Of a stretch of DNA of 63,364 nt, positions 24,572-34,453 are shown one piece after another. Numbering within the stretch: position 1 is the stretch's first letter; each line of letters begins with the position of its first letter. The position numbers and the translations under genes were made by a program. This DNA comes from UMGS1532 sp045594795 (GTDB lineage Bacteria > Bacillota > Clostridia > Oscillospirales > Acutalibacteraceae), in NCBI GenBank assembly GCA_045594795.1, contig JAZNZF010000048.1, positions 1-63,364 on the forward strand, read 5' to 3'. The notes below the pieces were generated by a model, which had not been told where the DNA came from, ran no database searches, and was given only the letters and a program-made list of their open reading frames with translations.

Positions 24572-26164
24572 ATGAGTGACAATATTAGCAAAAGCACGCT
24601 ACCATCAGAAGATAATAATTCATCAAACAGGTTTGATATAGATAAAAAAGATACAGTATTTGCAATCATATTTGTTTGTTGCTCTATCATAATGTCGGCG
24701 TTCGGTATTTTTGCCGGTTTTAGAGCAGGGTTTACGGTAGCAACAGCATTTATTATGGTGGCGGTAACTGCTTATTTTAAAACCAAGAAAATTAAAATAG
24801 ATATATACGCTGGGATATGTTGTTTATTAAGCCTTGGATTAGCAGTTAATTTTTCTATAACCTCTAATTCATCTATCAAATTTTGGAGCTTTATTATATT
24901 GACAATTTTGTTGTTGATATGGTTTACATCGCTTGTAAGTAAAGAACGCGCCAAAGATGATTTGGGAATACTTAAAGAAATTTTCTTGCCTGTTTTCAAT
25001 TTAGCTTTCCCAAATTTACTAAATGCACTAACCTCGCTTTTATCAGGAAGAAAGAACAAAACCTTAGGCAAAATATTGTTAGGCATAATACCTGCTATCC
25101 CTGTTTTGTTTGTGGTAATTCCGTTACTTATGTCTTCTGACGAAGCCTTTAGCGGAATGATTTCTTTGGCATTTGAAAATATGGCGCTATTAATATTTAA
25201 GCTTATTGTAGGCTTTGTAATCAGCATATTTTTAATTGCATATTGTTTTTCCTTAAAAAAGAAAGAACTGCCTAAAATTAAGAACTGTAATTTTAGTGGC
25301 TTGGAGAGTGCCACAGTAATCTCTTTTCTATCTGTGCTTTCGGTTTGTTATTTAAGCTATTTGTTTTCCCAATTGGCATATTTTTTCAGTGCCTTCAGCG
25401 GATTTTTGCCCGCAGATTTTAAATTCTCGTTATCGGCTTATGCAAGACGCGGATTTTTTGAAATGTCAGTAATTGCGATAATTAATTTTATAATTATTTT
25501 TGCAACATTGCTACTATCACGCAAGAAGAACGGAAAAATCAATTTGGTTTCCCGAATACTTTGCACCTTTATATGTATATTCACCTTGCTGATTATAACA
25601 ACCGCACTTTCAAAAATGTTCCTTTATATAAATAATTTTGGTATGACCGAGCTTAGAATTACAACAAGTGTATTTATGGTTTTTTTAGCGGTTGTGTTTA
25701 TTGCTCTTTTAATTAGACTTTTTGTTCCCTCGGTAAAGGTTTTAAAAACAGGCTTTATATCGGCGGCAATAGCGCTGATTATTCTCGGTACAGTAAATGT
25801 AAACAGTGTTATAGCCCGATACAATTACACCGCTTACAAAAATGACATTTTAAATAAAATTGATGTTATAACTATTTATGAGCTTGGCGACGAGGGTGTG
25901 CCTTATTTAGCAGAGCTTGCAAATGATGAAGACGAAGATGTGGCTCACCTGGCAAAGATGCAGCTCTCCTGCTGTTTTGAGGATTATTATGAAACTAATT
26001 ATAATGATGAATTTTTAGAACTGGAGATAGGTGAAAAGAAATATAATGGACTTGGTGAATTTAGCTTTTCAAGAAGCCGCGCTTATAAGGTGCTGGACAA
26101 AATATTAAAAGAAAGCCCCGAAATAGTGGATTATAAAATTTTCCATGAATACTTTGAAAATTAA
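24572..26164 (+). CDS. DUF4173/DUF4153-like membrane protein
   Basis: A 530-residue polytopic membrane protein. A short hydrophilic N-terminus is followed by about twelve hydrophobic segments; the region LPADFKFSLSAYARRGFFEM near residue 285 is characteristic of the DUF4173 group. The last ~110 residues (YELGDEGVPYLAELANDEDE) are soluble and acidic, with a HEAT-like look. It is the third gene of the DUF2975-XRE operon, 5 bases after the XRE stop, and a strong terminator follows. Function unknown; an envelope role is plausible. Confidence 0.88.
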   Translation: MSDNISKSTLPSEDNNSSNRFDIDKKDTVFAIIFVCCSIIMSAFGIFAGFRAGFTVATAFIMVAVTAYFKTKKIKIDIYAGICCLLSLGLAVNFSITSNSSIKFWSFIILTILLLIWFTSLVSKERAKDDLGILKEIFLPVFNLAFPNLLNALTSLLSGRKNKTLGKILLGIIPAIPVLFVVIPLLMSSDEAFSGMISLAFENMALLIFKLIVGFVISIFLIAYCFSLKKKELPKIKNCNFSGLESATVISFLSVLSVCYLSYLFSQLAYFFSAFSGFLPADFKFSLSAYARRGFFEMSVIAIINFIIIFATLLLSRKKNGKINLVSRILCTFICIFTLLIITTALSKMFLYINNFGMTELRITTSVFMVFLAVVFIALLIRLFVPSVKVLKTGFISAAIALIILGTVNVNSVIARYNYTAYKNDILNKIDVITIYELGDEGVPYLAELANDEDEDVAHLAKMQLSCCFEDYYETNYNDEFLELEIGEKKYNGLGEFSFSRSRAYKVLDKILKESPEIVDYKIFHEYFEN

Positions 26165-26193
26165 TAAAAGATTTTAATATAGCAAAAAGCTTT

Positions 26194-26232
26194 AAAAAGA
26201 TGTATGGGTCAATTATTACCATACATCTTTTT
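26194..26232 (+). terminator. Terminator of the DUF2975-XRE-DUF4173 operon
   Basis: AAAAAGATGTATGG (26194-26207) pairs perfectly with CCATACATCTTTTT (26219-26232), and the downstream arm ends in T. Confidence 0.85.
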
Positions 26233-26356
26233 GCTTTACTCAGAGCTTTTTGTCAATTAAAAAAGAGTAAAGTTAATAATATTGTTGCAAGTTATAACGT
26301 TAGGTGGTAGAGTATAGCACACGTTAAAAATTTTTATTAGAAAACTTTTAAACCGC

Positions 26357-26384
26357 TTGAAAAAAGTGCTATTTAATGTATAAT
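26357..26384 (+). promoter_or_regulatory. Sigma-A promoter of the AEC transporter gene
   Basis: TTGAAA (26357-26362), 16 bases, TATAAT (26379-26384), 34 bases before the start codon. Confidence 0.7.
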
Positions 26385-26418
26385 ATTATAGAGTGAAAAG
26401 ATGTTTTTTGGAGGATTT

Positions 26419-27396
26419 ATGAATATTAACCCTATCGTGCTTCTTATATCCGTAGCTACTCTTTTTTGTTTTATGTTACCTGGATATTTGATACGCAAAA
26501 CCCGTTTGGCAGATAACAATTTTGCAAAAAGCTTATCTCTTTACGTGCTTTATATAGCCCAAGTTGCTATGATTGTTCACGGCTTTTTAATTGAGTTTGA
26601 AAGCTCGGTGTTTTTAGGCGTTTTTAAAACACTTATTCTTGCTTTTTTGGCGCACGCTATTTTCTATGTTGTTGCAAGAAGGCTCTTTAAAAAAGCGCCC
26701 GAAAGCAAGCGTCGTGTTCTACAATTCGGTATTGTTTTCTCTAACGCGGGATATATGGGCATACCCGTTATTTCGGATGTTTTTGGCGAAGAATACGCCA
26801 TTTATGCCACCGCATATGTCGTGGCTTTTAACGTGTTTGTTTATTCTTTGGGCAGACTTATTTATACCGACGATAAAAAATATATTTCGGTTAAAAAGAT
26901 TTTTATAAATCCTGCAGTTTTAGCAATTATGGTAGGTTTGGTTTTGTATATTACAGGCGTTGGCGGTTTTGTGCAAAGCAACGCCGACGGCAAGGGCTTA
27001 CTTGCGGGAATAGTTACCATAATATATAATGTAATTACAATACTCAAAAACACGGTTGCCCCTGTTTCTATGATGGTTATTGGCGCTAGCCTTGCCGACA
27101 TAAAATTAAAAGGTGCCTTTAAAGACAAGCGCTTGTATCCCTTTTTACTGCTTAGGCATTTCATCTTCCCACTTATTATTTGGCTTATTATGCGCCCCTT
27201 ACTTGCCTTTAATGTTATTAACGACGTAATTATGGCAATCGTGCTTATTCTTTCCTCTACCCCGTCGGCTACTGCTACAACAATGTTTGCCGAGCTATAC
27301 GGATGCGATTCGCCATACGCCAGCAAGCTTGTTTCAATTTCAACTATACTCTCTGTAGTAACTATGCCCTTGGTGGCAATGCTTATGTATATATAA
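26419..27396 (+). CDS. AEC family (auxin efflux carrier-like) transporter
   Basis: A 325-residue secondary transporter with about ten membrane helices in two inverted five-helix repeats. FGIVFSNAGYMGIP in the first half and STPSATATTMFAELYGCD in the second are typical AEC motifs. Bacterial members export malate, malonate or other organic acids; the substrate here is unknown. The start is ATG 26419 with GGAGG eight bases before it, not the ATG 18 bases upstream. It is probably cotranscribed with galT, which starts 15 bases after its stop. Confidence 0.92.
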   Translation: MNINPIVLLISVATLFCFMLPGYLIRKTRLADNNFAKSLSLYVLYIAQVAMIVHGFLIEFESSVFLGVFKTLILAFLAHAIFYVVARRLFKKAPESKRRVLQFGIVFSNAGYMGIPVISDVFGEEYAIYATAYVVAFNVFVYSLGRLIYTDDKKYISVKKIFINPAVLAIMVGLVLYITGVGGFVQSNADGKGLLAGIVTIIYNVITILKNTVAPVSMMVIGASLADIKLKGAFKDKRLYPFLLLRHFIFPLIIWLIMRPLLAFNVINDVIMAIVLILSSTPSATATTMFAELYGCDSPYASKLVSISTILSVVTMPLVAMLMYI

Positions 27397-27411
27397 AAAG
27401 GTTGTTGTTTT

Positions 27412-28899
27412 ATGATTAACACATACGTAACACAGTTAATTAATTATGGACTAAGTACAGGGCTTATCTCTTTTGCCGACAAGATTTATGCTCGCAACAG
27501 CATTTTAGAGAAACTCGGTCTTGATAGCTTTGAAGAGCCCGAGACCTGCCCCGACGCCGAGCTTGAGGATATACTAAGCGGTCTTCTTGATTATGCGGTA
27601 GAAAAAGGCATAATAGAGGACAATATAGTTGCGCGTGACCTATTTGATACAAAGCTTATGGGGGTGCTAACACCTCGTCCGTCCGAGGTTATAGCGCAGT
27701 TTTTGGAAAACTACTGCGAAAGCCCAAAAGCCGCTACCGATTATTATTACAAGCTTAGTTGCGACAGTGATTATATCCGCCGCTACAGAATAAAGAAAGA
27801 CCTTAAATGGCAAGTGGAAACCGAATACGGTATGCTTGATATTACTGTAAATCTTTCCAAACCCGAAAAGGACCCCAAGGCTATTGCGGCTGCAAAAAAC
27901 GCTGTACAGTGCGGATACCCTAAATGTATGCTTTGCAAAGAGAACGAAGGGTATGCAGGCAGAAGTAATCACCCCGCAAGGCAAAACCACCGCATAATCC
28001 CCATTAGCATTAACGAAACCGACTGGTTTTTGCAATACTCACCCTACGTTTACTATAACGAGCATTGCATTGTGTTTAATTCCGAACACACACCAATGGC
28101 TATAAATCGCGCAACCTTTAAAAAACTTTTGGATTTTGTTGCGCTTTTCCCTCACTACTTTGTTGGCTCTAATGCCGACCTACCCATAGTTGGCGGCTCT
28201 ATTTTATCCCACGACCATTTTCAAGGTGGTAATTACGAGTTCTCAATGGCTAAAGCAGATATTGAAACCGAAATTGAGTTTGAGGGTTTTAGGGATGTTA
28301 AAGCAGGTATTGTTAAGTGGCCTATGTCGGTTATTCGTTTGCAAAGCGCAGACCCCAAAAGCCTTATCGACCTTGCCGATAAAATTCTAAACGCTTGGCG
28401 TGGCTACACCGACGAGGATGCCTTTGTTTTTGCTGAGACCGAAGGCGAACCACACAACACAATAACACCTATTGCGCGCAAAAAGGGTGATGCTTTCCAG
28501 TTGGATTTAGTGCTTAGAAACAACATAACTACCGAAGAGCATCCGCTTGGCGTTTACCACCCACACAAAGAGCTGCACCATATAAAGAAAGAGAACATCG
28601 GTCTTATAGAGGTTATGGGCTTGGCAGTACTTCCCTCGCGCCTAAAAGCCGAAATGGCCGAGATTGAAAAGCTGTTAATTGCGGGTGAATCCATACCCGA
28701 AGATAGCCCCTTAATGATACATAACGACTGGGTACAAGAATTAAAACAACGCTACACCTTTACTGCCGATAATACCGAGCAGATACTAAAAGCCGAAATA
28801 GGCAAGGTTTTCTCAAAAGTATTAGAGCACGCGGGTGTTTTTGGGCGCACCGCCGAGGGTAAAGCCGCTTTCTTGCGGTTTGTTGATGCGGTTAAGTAA
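27412..28899 (+). CDS. galT: UDP-glucose-hexose-1-phosphate uridylyltransferase (class II)
   Basis: Leloir pathway enzyme that exchanges UMP between UDP-glucose and galactose-1-phosphate. The 495-residue length and motifs are those of the Firmicutes class II GalT: YPKCMLCKENEGYAGR near residue 168, NHPARQNHRIIP, and GGSILSHDHFQGG near 265 containing the catalytic-site histidines. galK and galE are not adjacent. It follows the AEC transporter closely, and the ileS T-box unit begins right after it. Confidence 0.95.
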   Translation: MINTYVTQLINYGLSTGLISFADKIYARNSILEKLGLDSFEEPETCPDAELEDILSGLLDYAVEKGIIEDNIVARDLFDTKLMGVLTPRPSEVIAQFLENYCESPKAATDYYYKLSCDSDYIRRYRIKKDLKWQVETEYGMLDITVNLSKPEKDPKAIAAAKNAVQCGYPKCMLCKENEGYAGRSNHPARQNHRIIPISINETDWFLQYSPYVYYNEHCIVFNSEHTPMAINRATFKKLLDFVALFPHYFVGSNADLPIVGGSILSHDHFQGGNYEFSMAKADIETEIEFEGFRDVKAGIVKWPMSVIRLQSADPKSLIDLADKILNAWRGYTDEDAFVFAETEGEPHNTITPIARKKGDAFQLDLVLRNNITTEEHPLGVYHPHKELHHIKKENIGLIEVMGLAVLPSRLKAEMAEIEKLLIAGESIPEDSPLMIHNDWVQELKQRYTFTADNTEQILKAEIGKVFSKVLEHAGVFGRTAEGKAAFLRFVDAVK

Positions 28900-28906
28900 A
28901 TAACAG

Positions 28907-28935
28907 TTGCATTTTTATTTATTATATGTTAATAT
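28907..28935 (+). promoter_or_regulatory. Promoter of the ileS T-box transcript
   Basis: TTGCAT (28907-28912), 17 bases, TAATAT (28930-28935), about ten bases before the predicted leader start. Confidence 0.65.
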
Positions 28936-28944
28936 AACTAATGT

Positions 28945-29187
28945 TAAAGACTGCGACGGAGAGAGTAAGCAATACACTTTGTTTAAGCGAGTCGGGGGTA
29001 GGTGTAAAGCCCGATAACAAAAATATTGCCGAAAATCACTCCCGAGTTGAAGGCTGATACTGTTTTTCAGAGGTAGGCTTCTCCGGTTTCCTTCCGTTAC
29101 AAAGGGCGCGTATGATGGTATGCGTAAAGGTGGTTTAAGAAAGTTTATTTTATGCTTTTGTCCTTTGCGGGCGAAAGCATTTTTTAT
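28945..29187 (+). ncRNA. T-box riboswitch leader, isoleucine type
   Basis: The 270-base gap before ileS contains T-box landmarks: a stem I distal part GCGAGTCGGGGGTAGGTG...AAGCCCGA, the stem I 3' side GAAAATCACTCCCGAG with an ATC (Ile) specifier triplet at 29035-29037, and an antiterminator-like AAAGGTGGTTTAAG at 29126-29139 whose TGGT (29131-29134) would pair with ACCA of tRNA-Ile. A hairpin ATGCTTT/AAAGCAT (29152-29158, 29174-29180) followed by T forms the terminator. Uncharged tRNA-Ile would permit readthrough. The T-box core departs from the usual AGGGTGGNACCGCG. Confidence 0.85.
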
Positions 29188-29213
29188 TGATTACAAAAAG
29201 GAGTACAAGGTAT

Positions 29214-32200
29214 ATGTACAAAGAAATTTCTACTAATCTTAATTTTGTAGAGCAAGAAAAAGAAATTGCAGAATTTTGGGAAAAGGAAGAAATATTTAAA
29301 AAGAGTATCGAAGAACGCGCCAAAGGTAAATCCTACGTGTTTTACGATGGCCCACCTACCGCCAACGGTAAGCCACACATTGGCCACGTTTTAACACGCG
29401 TTATTAAGGATATGATTCCCCGTTACCGCACAATGAAGGGCTACCGCGTTCCCCGTAAAGCCGGCTGGGATACCCACGGTCTACCCGTTGAGCTTGAGGT
29501 TGAAAAGCTTTTAGAATTAGATGGCAAAGAGCAAATAGAGCAATACGGTATTGCACCCTTTATTGACCACTGTAAAGAAAGCGTTTGGAAATACAAGGGT
29601 ATGTGGGAGGATTTCTCTAAAACTGTTGGCTTCTGGGGTGATATGGATAATCCTTACGTTACCTATCACAACGACTTTATTGAGTCGGAATGGTGGGCAC
29701 TTAAAACCATTTACGAAAAGGACCTACTATACAAAGGCTTTAAAATTGTTCCCTACTGCCCACGCTGTGGCACTCCCCTTTCCTCGCACGAGGTAGCACA
29801 GGGCTACAAAACTGTTAAAGAGCGTTCGGCTATCGTTCGTTTTAAAGTTAAGGGTGAGGATGCGTATTTCCTTGCTTGGACAACTACACCTTGGACTCTG
29901 CCTTCTAACGTTGCACTTTGCGTAAATCCTACCGACGATTACTGCAAGGTAAAGGCGGCAGACGGCTATACCTACTATATGGCAAACGCTCTGCTTGACA
30001 GAGTTTTGGGCAAGCTTGCTACCGATGACACCGCTGCCTACCAAATTTTAGAGAGCTTTAAGGGTGCCAATTTAGAGCATAAAGAGTACGAGCCTTTGTT
30101 CGACTTTGTTAAACCTACCTGTGAAAAGCAGGGCAAAAAAGGCCACTATATCACCTGCGACAGCTACGTTACAATGACCGACGGTACGGGTATTGTTCAC
30201 ATTGCCCCAGCCTTTGGTGAGGACGATGCCGCGGTTGGCAGAAAGTACGACCTACCATTTGTGCAGTTCGTTAATGCAAAGGGCGAGCTTACCGAGGAAA
30301 CTCCGTATGCAAATATGTTTGTAAAGGATGCCGACCCCGTAGTATTAACCGACCTCGACAAAGCAGGATTATTGTTCGACGCACCTAAATTCGAGCACGA
30401 ATATCCACACTGCTGGAGATGTGATTCTCCGCTAATTTACTACGCTCGCGAGTCTTGGTTTATTAAAATGACCGCCGTTCGCGACGACCTAATCGCCAAC
30501 AACGATACAATTAACTGGATACCCGAAAGCATTGGTAAAGGACGCTTTGGTGACTGGCTTAAAAACGTTCAGGACTGGGGTATTTCGCGTAACAGATACT
30601 GGGGTACTCCACTTAATATTTGGGAGTGCGAGTGCGGACACCGTCATTCTATTGGTAGCATAGCAGAGCTTAAAGAATTAAGCGACAACTGCCCCGAGGA
30701 TATCGAGCTTCACCGCCCGTATATCGACGCGGTTACCATTAAATGTTCTAAGTGCGGCGGCGAAATGCACCGCGTACCCGAGGTTATAGACTGCTGGTTT
30801 GACAGCGGTGCTATGCCCTTTGCACAACACCACTATCCGTTTGAAAATAAAGAGCTGTTCGAGGAAGAATTCCCCGCTAACTTTATTTCGGAAGCGGTTG
30901 ACCAAACTCGTGGTTGGTTCTATTCATTACTTGCTATTTCAACACTTATTTTCAACAAAGCACCTTACAAGAACGTTATTGTTTTAGGCCACGTGCAAGA
31001 CGAGAACGGACAAAAAATGTCTAAATCCAAGGGCAATGCAGTTGACCCAATGGAAGCACTAAACACCTACGGCGCAGATGCTATTCGTTGGTATTTCTAC
31101 ACAAACTCGGCGCCTTGGCTACCAAACCGTTTCCACGGCAAAGCCGTAACCGAGGGTCAGCGCAAGTTTATGGGCACTCTTTGGAACACCTACGCTTTCT
31201 ACGTGCTTTATGCTAACATTGATAAGTTCGACCCAACCAAGTATGATATTAATACAGCCGCCCTTACTGTTATGGACAAATGGCTTATCTCTCGCCTTAA
31301 CAGTATGGTTAAAACTGTTGACGAGTCTTTAGAAAATTATCGTATCCCCGAGGCTGCACGTGCTTTACAAGACTTTACCGACGAGATGTCTAACTGGTAC
31401 GTTCGCAGAGGACGCGAGAGATACTGGGTACAGGGTATGACCGACGATAAGATTGCGGCATATATGACCCTTTATACAGCATTAGTTACAACCGCAAAGG
31501 CAGCAGCACCTATGATTCCGTTTATGGCTGAAAGCATATACCAAAACCTTGTTCGCACGGTTGATAATACTGCTCCTAAGAGTGTTCATCTTTGCGATTT
31601 CCCCGAGGTTTGCGAATCTGCAATAAACACAGAGCTTGAGGCTAATATGGATAAGGTACGCGAGGTGGTAGTTTTAGGACGTGCCGCAAGAAACGGCGCT
31701 AACCGTAAAAACCGCCAACCCTTAGGCCTTATGTATATTGAAAGCGAAACCGAGCTACCTACAGAGTATGCTGATATTATTAAAGACGAGCTTAACGTTA
31801 AAGCTCTCGAATATAAAGCAAGCCTTGGCGAGTTTGTTTCTTACGTATTTAAGCCTCAGCTTAAAACTGTTGGTCCAAAATACGGCAAACAGTTAAACGA
31901 AATTCGCGAGGCTCTGCAAAATATCGATGGCAACGCCGCTAAAGCCGAGCTAGACCAGGACGGTAGCATTAGGTTGGATTTACCGTCTGGCGCGGTTGTT
32001 CTTAACACCGAGGACCTACTTATCAGCACCGACCAAAAGGAAGGCTACTATACCGTATCCGACCGCGGAGTTACGGTTGCGCTTGATACAACCCTTACTG
32101 CCGAGCTTATTGACGAGGGCTTTATTCGTGAAATCATAAGCAAAATTCAAACAATGCGAAAAGAGGCAGGCTTTAATGTTATGGACCACATAGTAGTTAC

Positions 32201-32363
32201 CCTAAAGGGTAGCGAAAAGGTTGCCGACATTATTACACGCAAACCCCAAGAAATTATGAACGACACCTTGGCAAATGCAATAGAGGTTGCAGAGCCCAAG
32301 GGCTACACTAAAGACTGGGATATTAACGGCGAGGCCGTTACTTTAGGCGTAGAAAAGGTATAA
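29214..32363 (+). CDS. ileS: Isoleucine-tRNA ligase
   Basis: Charges tRNA-Ile with isoleucine. The 1049-residue protein has the HIGH motif in PTANGKPHIGHV near residue 50, the editing (CP1) domain with AWTTTPWTLPSN near 230, and KMSKSKGN near 600, followed by an anticodon-binding domain. The overall length and the ACWISR-like region are those of the IleRS2/eukaryote-like class, which often tolerates mupirocin (family knowledge, not shown here). Start ATG 29214 has AAAGGAG upstream. It is controlled by the T-box just before it and closed by a perfect hairpin terminator. Confidence 0.96.
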   Translation: MYKEISTNLNFVEQEKEIAEFWEKEEIFKKSIEERAKGKSYVFYDGPPTANGKPHIGHVLTRVIKDMIPRYRTMKGYRVPRKAGWDTHGLPVELEVEKLLELDGKEQIEQYGIAPFIDHCKESVWKYKGMWEDFSKTVGFWGDMDNPYVTYHNDFIESEWWALKTIYEKDLLYKGFKIVPYCPRCGTPLSSHEVAQGYKTVKERSAIVRFKVKGEDAYFLAWTTTPWTLPSNVALCVNPTDDYCKVKAADGYTYYMANALLDRVLGKLATDDTAAYQILESFKGANLEHKEYEPLFDFVKPTCEKQGKKGHYITCDSYVTMTDGTGIVHIAPAFGEDDAAVGRKYDLPFVQFVNAKGELTEETPYANMFVKDADPVVLTDLDKAGLLFDAPKFEHEYPHCWRCDSPLIYYARESWFIKMTAVRDDLIANNDTINWIPESIGKGRFGDWLKNVQDWGISRNRYWGTPLNIWECECGHRHSIGSIAELKELSDNCPEDIELHRPYIDAVTIKCSKCGGEMHRVPEVIDCWFDSGAMPFAQHHYPFENKELFEEEFPANFISEAVDQTRGWFYSLLAISTLIFNKAPYKNVIVLGHVQDENGQKMSKSKGNAVDPMEALNTYGADAIRWYFYTNSAPWLPNRFHGKAVTEGQRKFMGTLWNTYAFYVLYANIDKFDPTKYDINTAALTVMDKWLISRLNSMVKTVDESLENYRIPEAARALQDFTDEMSNWYVRRGRERYWVQGMTDDKIAAYMTLYTALVTTAKAAAPMIPFMAESIYQNLVRTVDNTAPKSVHLCDFPEVCESAINTELEANMDKVREVVVLGRAARNGANRKNRQPLGLMYIESETELPTEYADIIKDELNVKALEYKASLGEFVSYVFKPQLKTVGPKYGKQLNEIREALQNIDGNAAKAELDQDGSIRLDLPSGAVVLNTEDLLISTDQKEGYYTVSDRGVTVALDTTLTAELIDEGFIREIISKIQTMRKEAGFNVMDHIVVTLKGSEKVADIITRKPQEIMNDTLANAIEVAEPKGYTKDWDINGEAVTLGVEKV

Positions 32364-32368
32364 AAAAC

Positions 32369-32402
32369 TTAAGCCGAGTGTTCGTACGAACACTCGGCTT
32401 AA
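32369..32402. terminator. Bidirectional terminator between ileS and the alcohol dehydrogenase
   Basis: A 34-base perfect palindrome built on AAGCCGAGTGTTCG (32371-32384) and its complement, with A/T-rich flanks on both sides, between convergent genes. Confidence 0.85.
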
Positions 32403-32414
32403 ATTATTATTCAA

Positions 32415-33560
32415 TTACCAAAGCTTATGGTAGATATTCATTATATCTTCTTTTGTTGGAGTGCGGGGGTTGGTGGCAGTAGTTCCGTCGCGCAGAGCCG
32501 CGTCTGCCATAACCGAGATTCGCGACTTATACTCGTTTTCGGTAATGCCGCCTATTTCTGATATACTTAAAGGTATATTCATTTCGGTACACATAAAACG
32601 CATATAGCTTATAAGCGCGTGGATTGTGGTAACCTCGTTAAGATTGTTAACCCCTAAAATGCGCGCCATATTGCAATACTTTTGCACGCACGGGTCATAC
32701 TCTTTACGGCTTCTTGAATATTTACCAATGTTGCTATTATACTCGATAATATGCGGTAGCAGTATTGCATTTGCTCTACCGTGTGGGATGTGGAACTGTG
32801 CGCCGAGTTGATGCGCCATACCGTGATTAAGTCCTAAAGAAGCCGAGCTAAACGCAAGACCTGCAAGGCAAGATGCAATGTGCATTTTACGCCTTGCGTG
32901 GCTATCGTTATTATCGTTATAAGAACGAATTAAGAACTGTCCACAAATTTCAACCGCTTTTTCAGCCAAAGCCGCCGAGAACTCGTTATTGTTAAGACTA
33001 ACATAAGCCTCAATAGCGTGGGTCATAACGTCCATACCCGTATCTGCCGTAATGGTAGGCGGAACACTTTTAACAAGCTCTTCGTCTAAAATTGCCTCGT
33101 CGGGCACCATATCAACACTTGCCAAGGGGTATTTAGTGCCAACCTCTGGGTCGGTTATAACCGAGAAAGGTGTAACCTCGCTACCCGTACCGCTTGTTGT
33201 GGGAATAGCAATTAAGTGCGGGTTAAAATCCGCCTTTATCCTCTGTGCAAATTTTCTTATCGATTTTGATAGGTCAAGTGCGCTACCGCCGCCGATTGCA
33301 ACAATGCAGTCGGGATTTATTTCTATGGCAGTTGTAACACCCGAAATAACCTTTTCAACCGGTGGGTCGGGGATAACGTCGCTATAAAGTGTGTAGTTAG
33401 CGTTCACCTCATCAAGACGCGAGGTTACTTGGTTAATAAGTCCGCTTGAAACAACAAACGGGTCGGTAATAACCATAAGCTTATTAAACTCTAACTCTTT
33501 TAAGCGGTCGAGCGCGTTTAGACCAAAAAATATTTTTGTGTTTACCTCAAAGCTTTTCAA
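32415..33560 (-). CDS. Iron-containing alcohol dehydrogenase
   Basis: A 381-residue NAD(P)-dependent dehydrogenase of the Fe-ADH family. The nucleotide site GGGSALDLSK lies near residue 99, TTSGTGSEVTPFSV near 145, and the iron ligands fall in GLNHGMAHQLGAQFHIPHG near 260-280. It is closest in look to 1-propanol/butanol-type dehydrogenases; the natural alcohol is unknown. Last gene of a minus-strand set radC - aldose epimerase - ADH, with 15 bases to the upstream gene. Confidence 0.93.
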   Translation of the reverse strand: MKSFEVNTKIFFGLNALDRLKELEFNKLMVITDPFVVSSGLINQVTSRLDEVNANYTLYSDVIPDPPVEKVISGVTTAIEINPDCIVAIGGGSALDLSKSIRKFAQRIKADFNPHLIAIPTTSGTGSEVTPFSVITDPEVGTKYPLASVDMVPDEAILDEELVKSVPPTITADTGMDVMTHAIEAYVSLNNNEFSAALAEKAVEICGQFLIRSYNDNNDSHARRKMHIASCLAGLAFSSASLGLNHGMAHQLGAQFHIPHGRANAILLPHIIEYNSNIGKYSRSRKEYDPCVQKYCNMARILGVNNLNEVTTIHALISYMRFMCTEMNIPLSISEIGGITENEYKSRISVMADAALRDGTTATNPRTPTKEDIMNIYHKLW

Positions 33561-33574
33561 AGCGCTTCCTCCAA

Positions 33575-34453
33575 TTAAATTACGGTTATCTTAATCTCTA
33601 ATCTTACTTTTTTATCCGGTGCTATAAAACGCATACCGCGTTTGTTTTTAAAGACCCCGTCGTCACTATAGCAGTCGTTCATTCCTGTCCAAGGCTCTAA
33701 ACAAATATACTTGGCTTTAAACTTTGCCCTTTGCCAAACTCCGAAATAATCGAAATCGGCAAAGTCCATTTTTATGCCCCTGCCATCTTTATCAAGTAGC
33801 TTTATCCACTTTGAATTAAGGTGCTCGAAAACAAGCGCGCCCTTATCGAAAAGGCTGTGGTCAAGCTGTATTTCGTTATTACCGAAAAACACTGTATCGG
33901 GGTTATAATCGTCTATAATTCCGTTGTTGTCAATTCTGTATGCGGGTGCAGTTTCATTCTTTTCGAATACAAGCTTGTGGTCTGAAAACTCACCCTTAAA
34001 CAGTGGTACATTAAAGCCAGGATGCGCACCCACAACAAACGGCATATCAATATCGTTCTTGTTTTCAATTATGAAGGTTTGCGAAAATCCGTTTTCTTGG
34101 AGCTTATACTCAACCGAAAACTTAAAATTATACGGATACATTTTAAGGGTTGCGGTGTTAGACTCTATCGACAGGGTTACTTTATCTTCGGAAATATCCT
34201 CTACCTTGAAATCGGTATCCTTGGCAAAGCCGTGGATATCCATATGATAGGATTTACCGTCGATAAGTGTTGTTTCGCCCTCGCCCTTAAACATACCAAC
34301 TATTGGGAATAGCACAGGTGCACTGCCCGACCAAACATCAGGGTTGCGCTGCCAAATGTACTCGGTACCGTTACAAATAAACGAGCTAAGCTCGGCACCA
34401 AATGTATCAACCGAAAGGCTACAGTTTTTATTTTTAATGGTGAAAGTTTGCAT
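33575..34453 (-). CDS. Aldose 1-epimerase family protein
   Basis: A 292-residue galactose-mutarotase-like protein, one beta-supersandwich domain. Family landmarks are DIHGFAKDTDF near residue 72, VGAHPGFNVPL near 143 and CLEPWTGMND near 247. It probably interconverts anomers of a hexose or hexose phosphate. It overlaps the end of radC by 20 bases and precedes the Fe-ADH gene by 14 bases, so all three share a transcript; a functional tie among them is not evident. Confidence 0.92.
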   Translation of the reverse strand: MQTFTIKNKNCSLSVDTFGAELSSFICNGTEYIWQRNPDVWSGSAPVLFPIVGMFKGEGETTLIDGKSYHMDIHGFAKDTDFKVEDISEDKVTLSIESNTATLKMYPYNFKFSVEYKLQENGFSQTFIIENKNDIDMPFVVGAHPGFNVPLFKGEFSDHKLVFEKNETAPAYRIDNNGIIDDYNPDTVFFGNNEIQLDHSLFDKGALVFEHLNSKWIKLLDKDGRGIKMDFADFDYFGVWQRAKFKAKYICLEPWTGMNDCYSDDGVFKNKRGMRFIAPDKKVRLEIKITVI

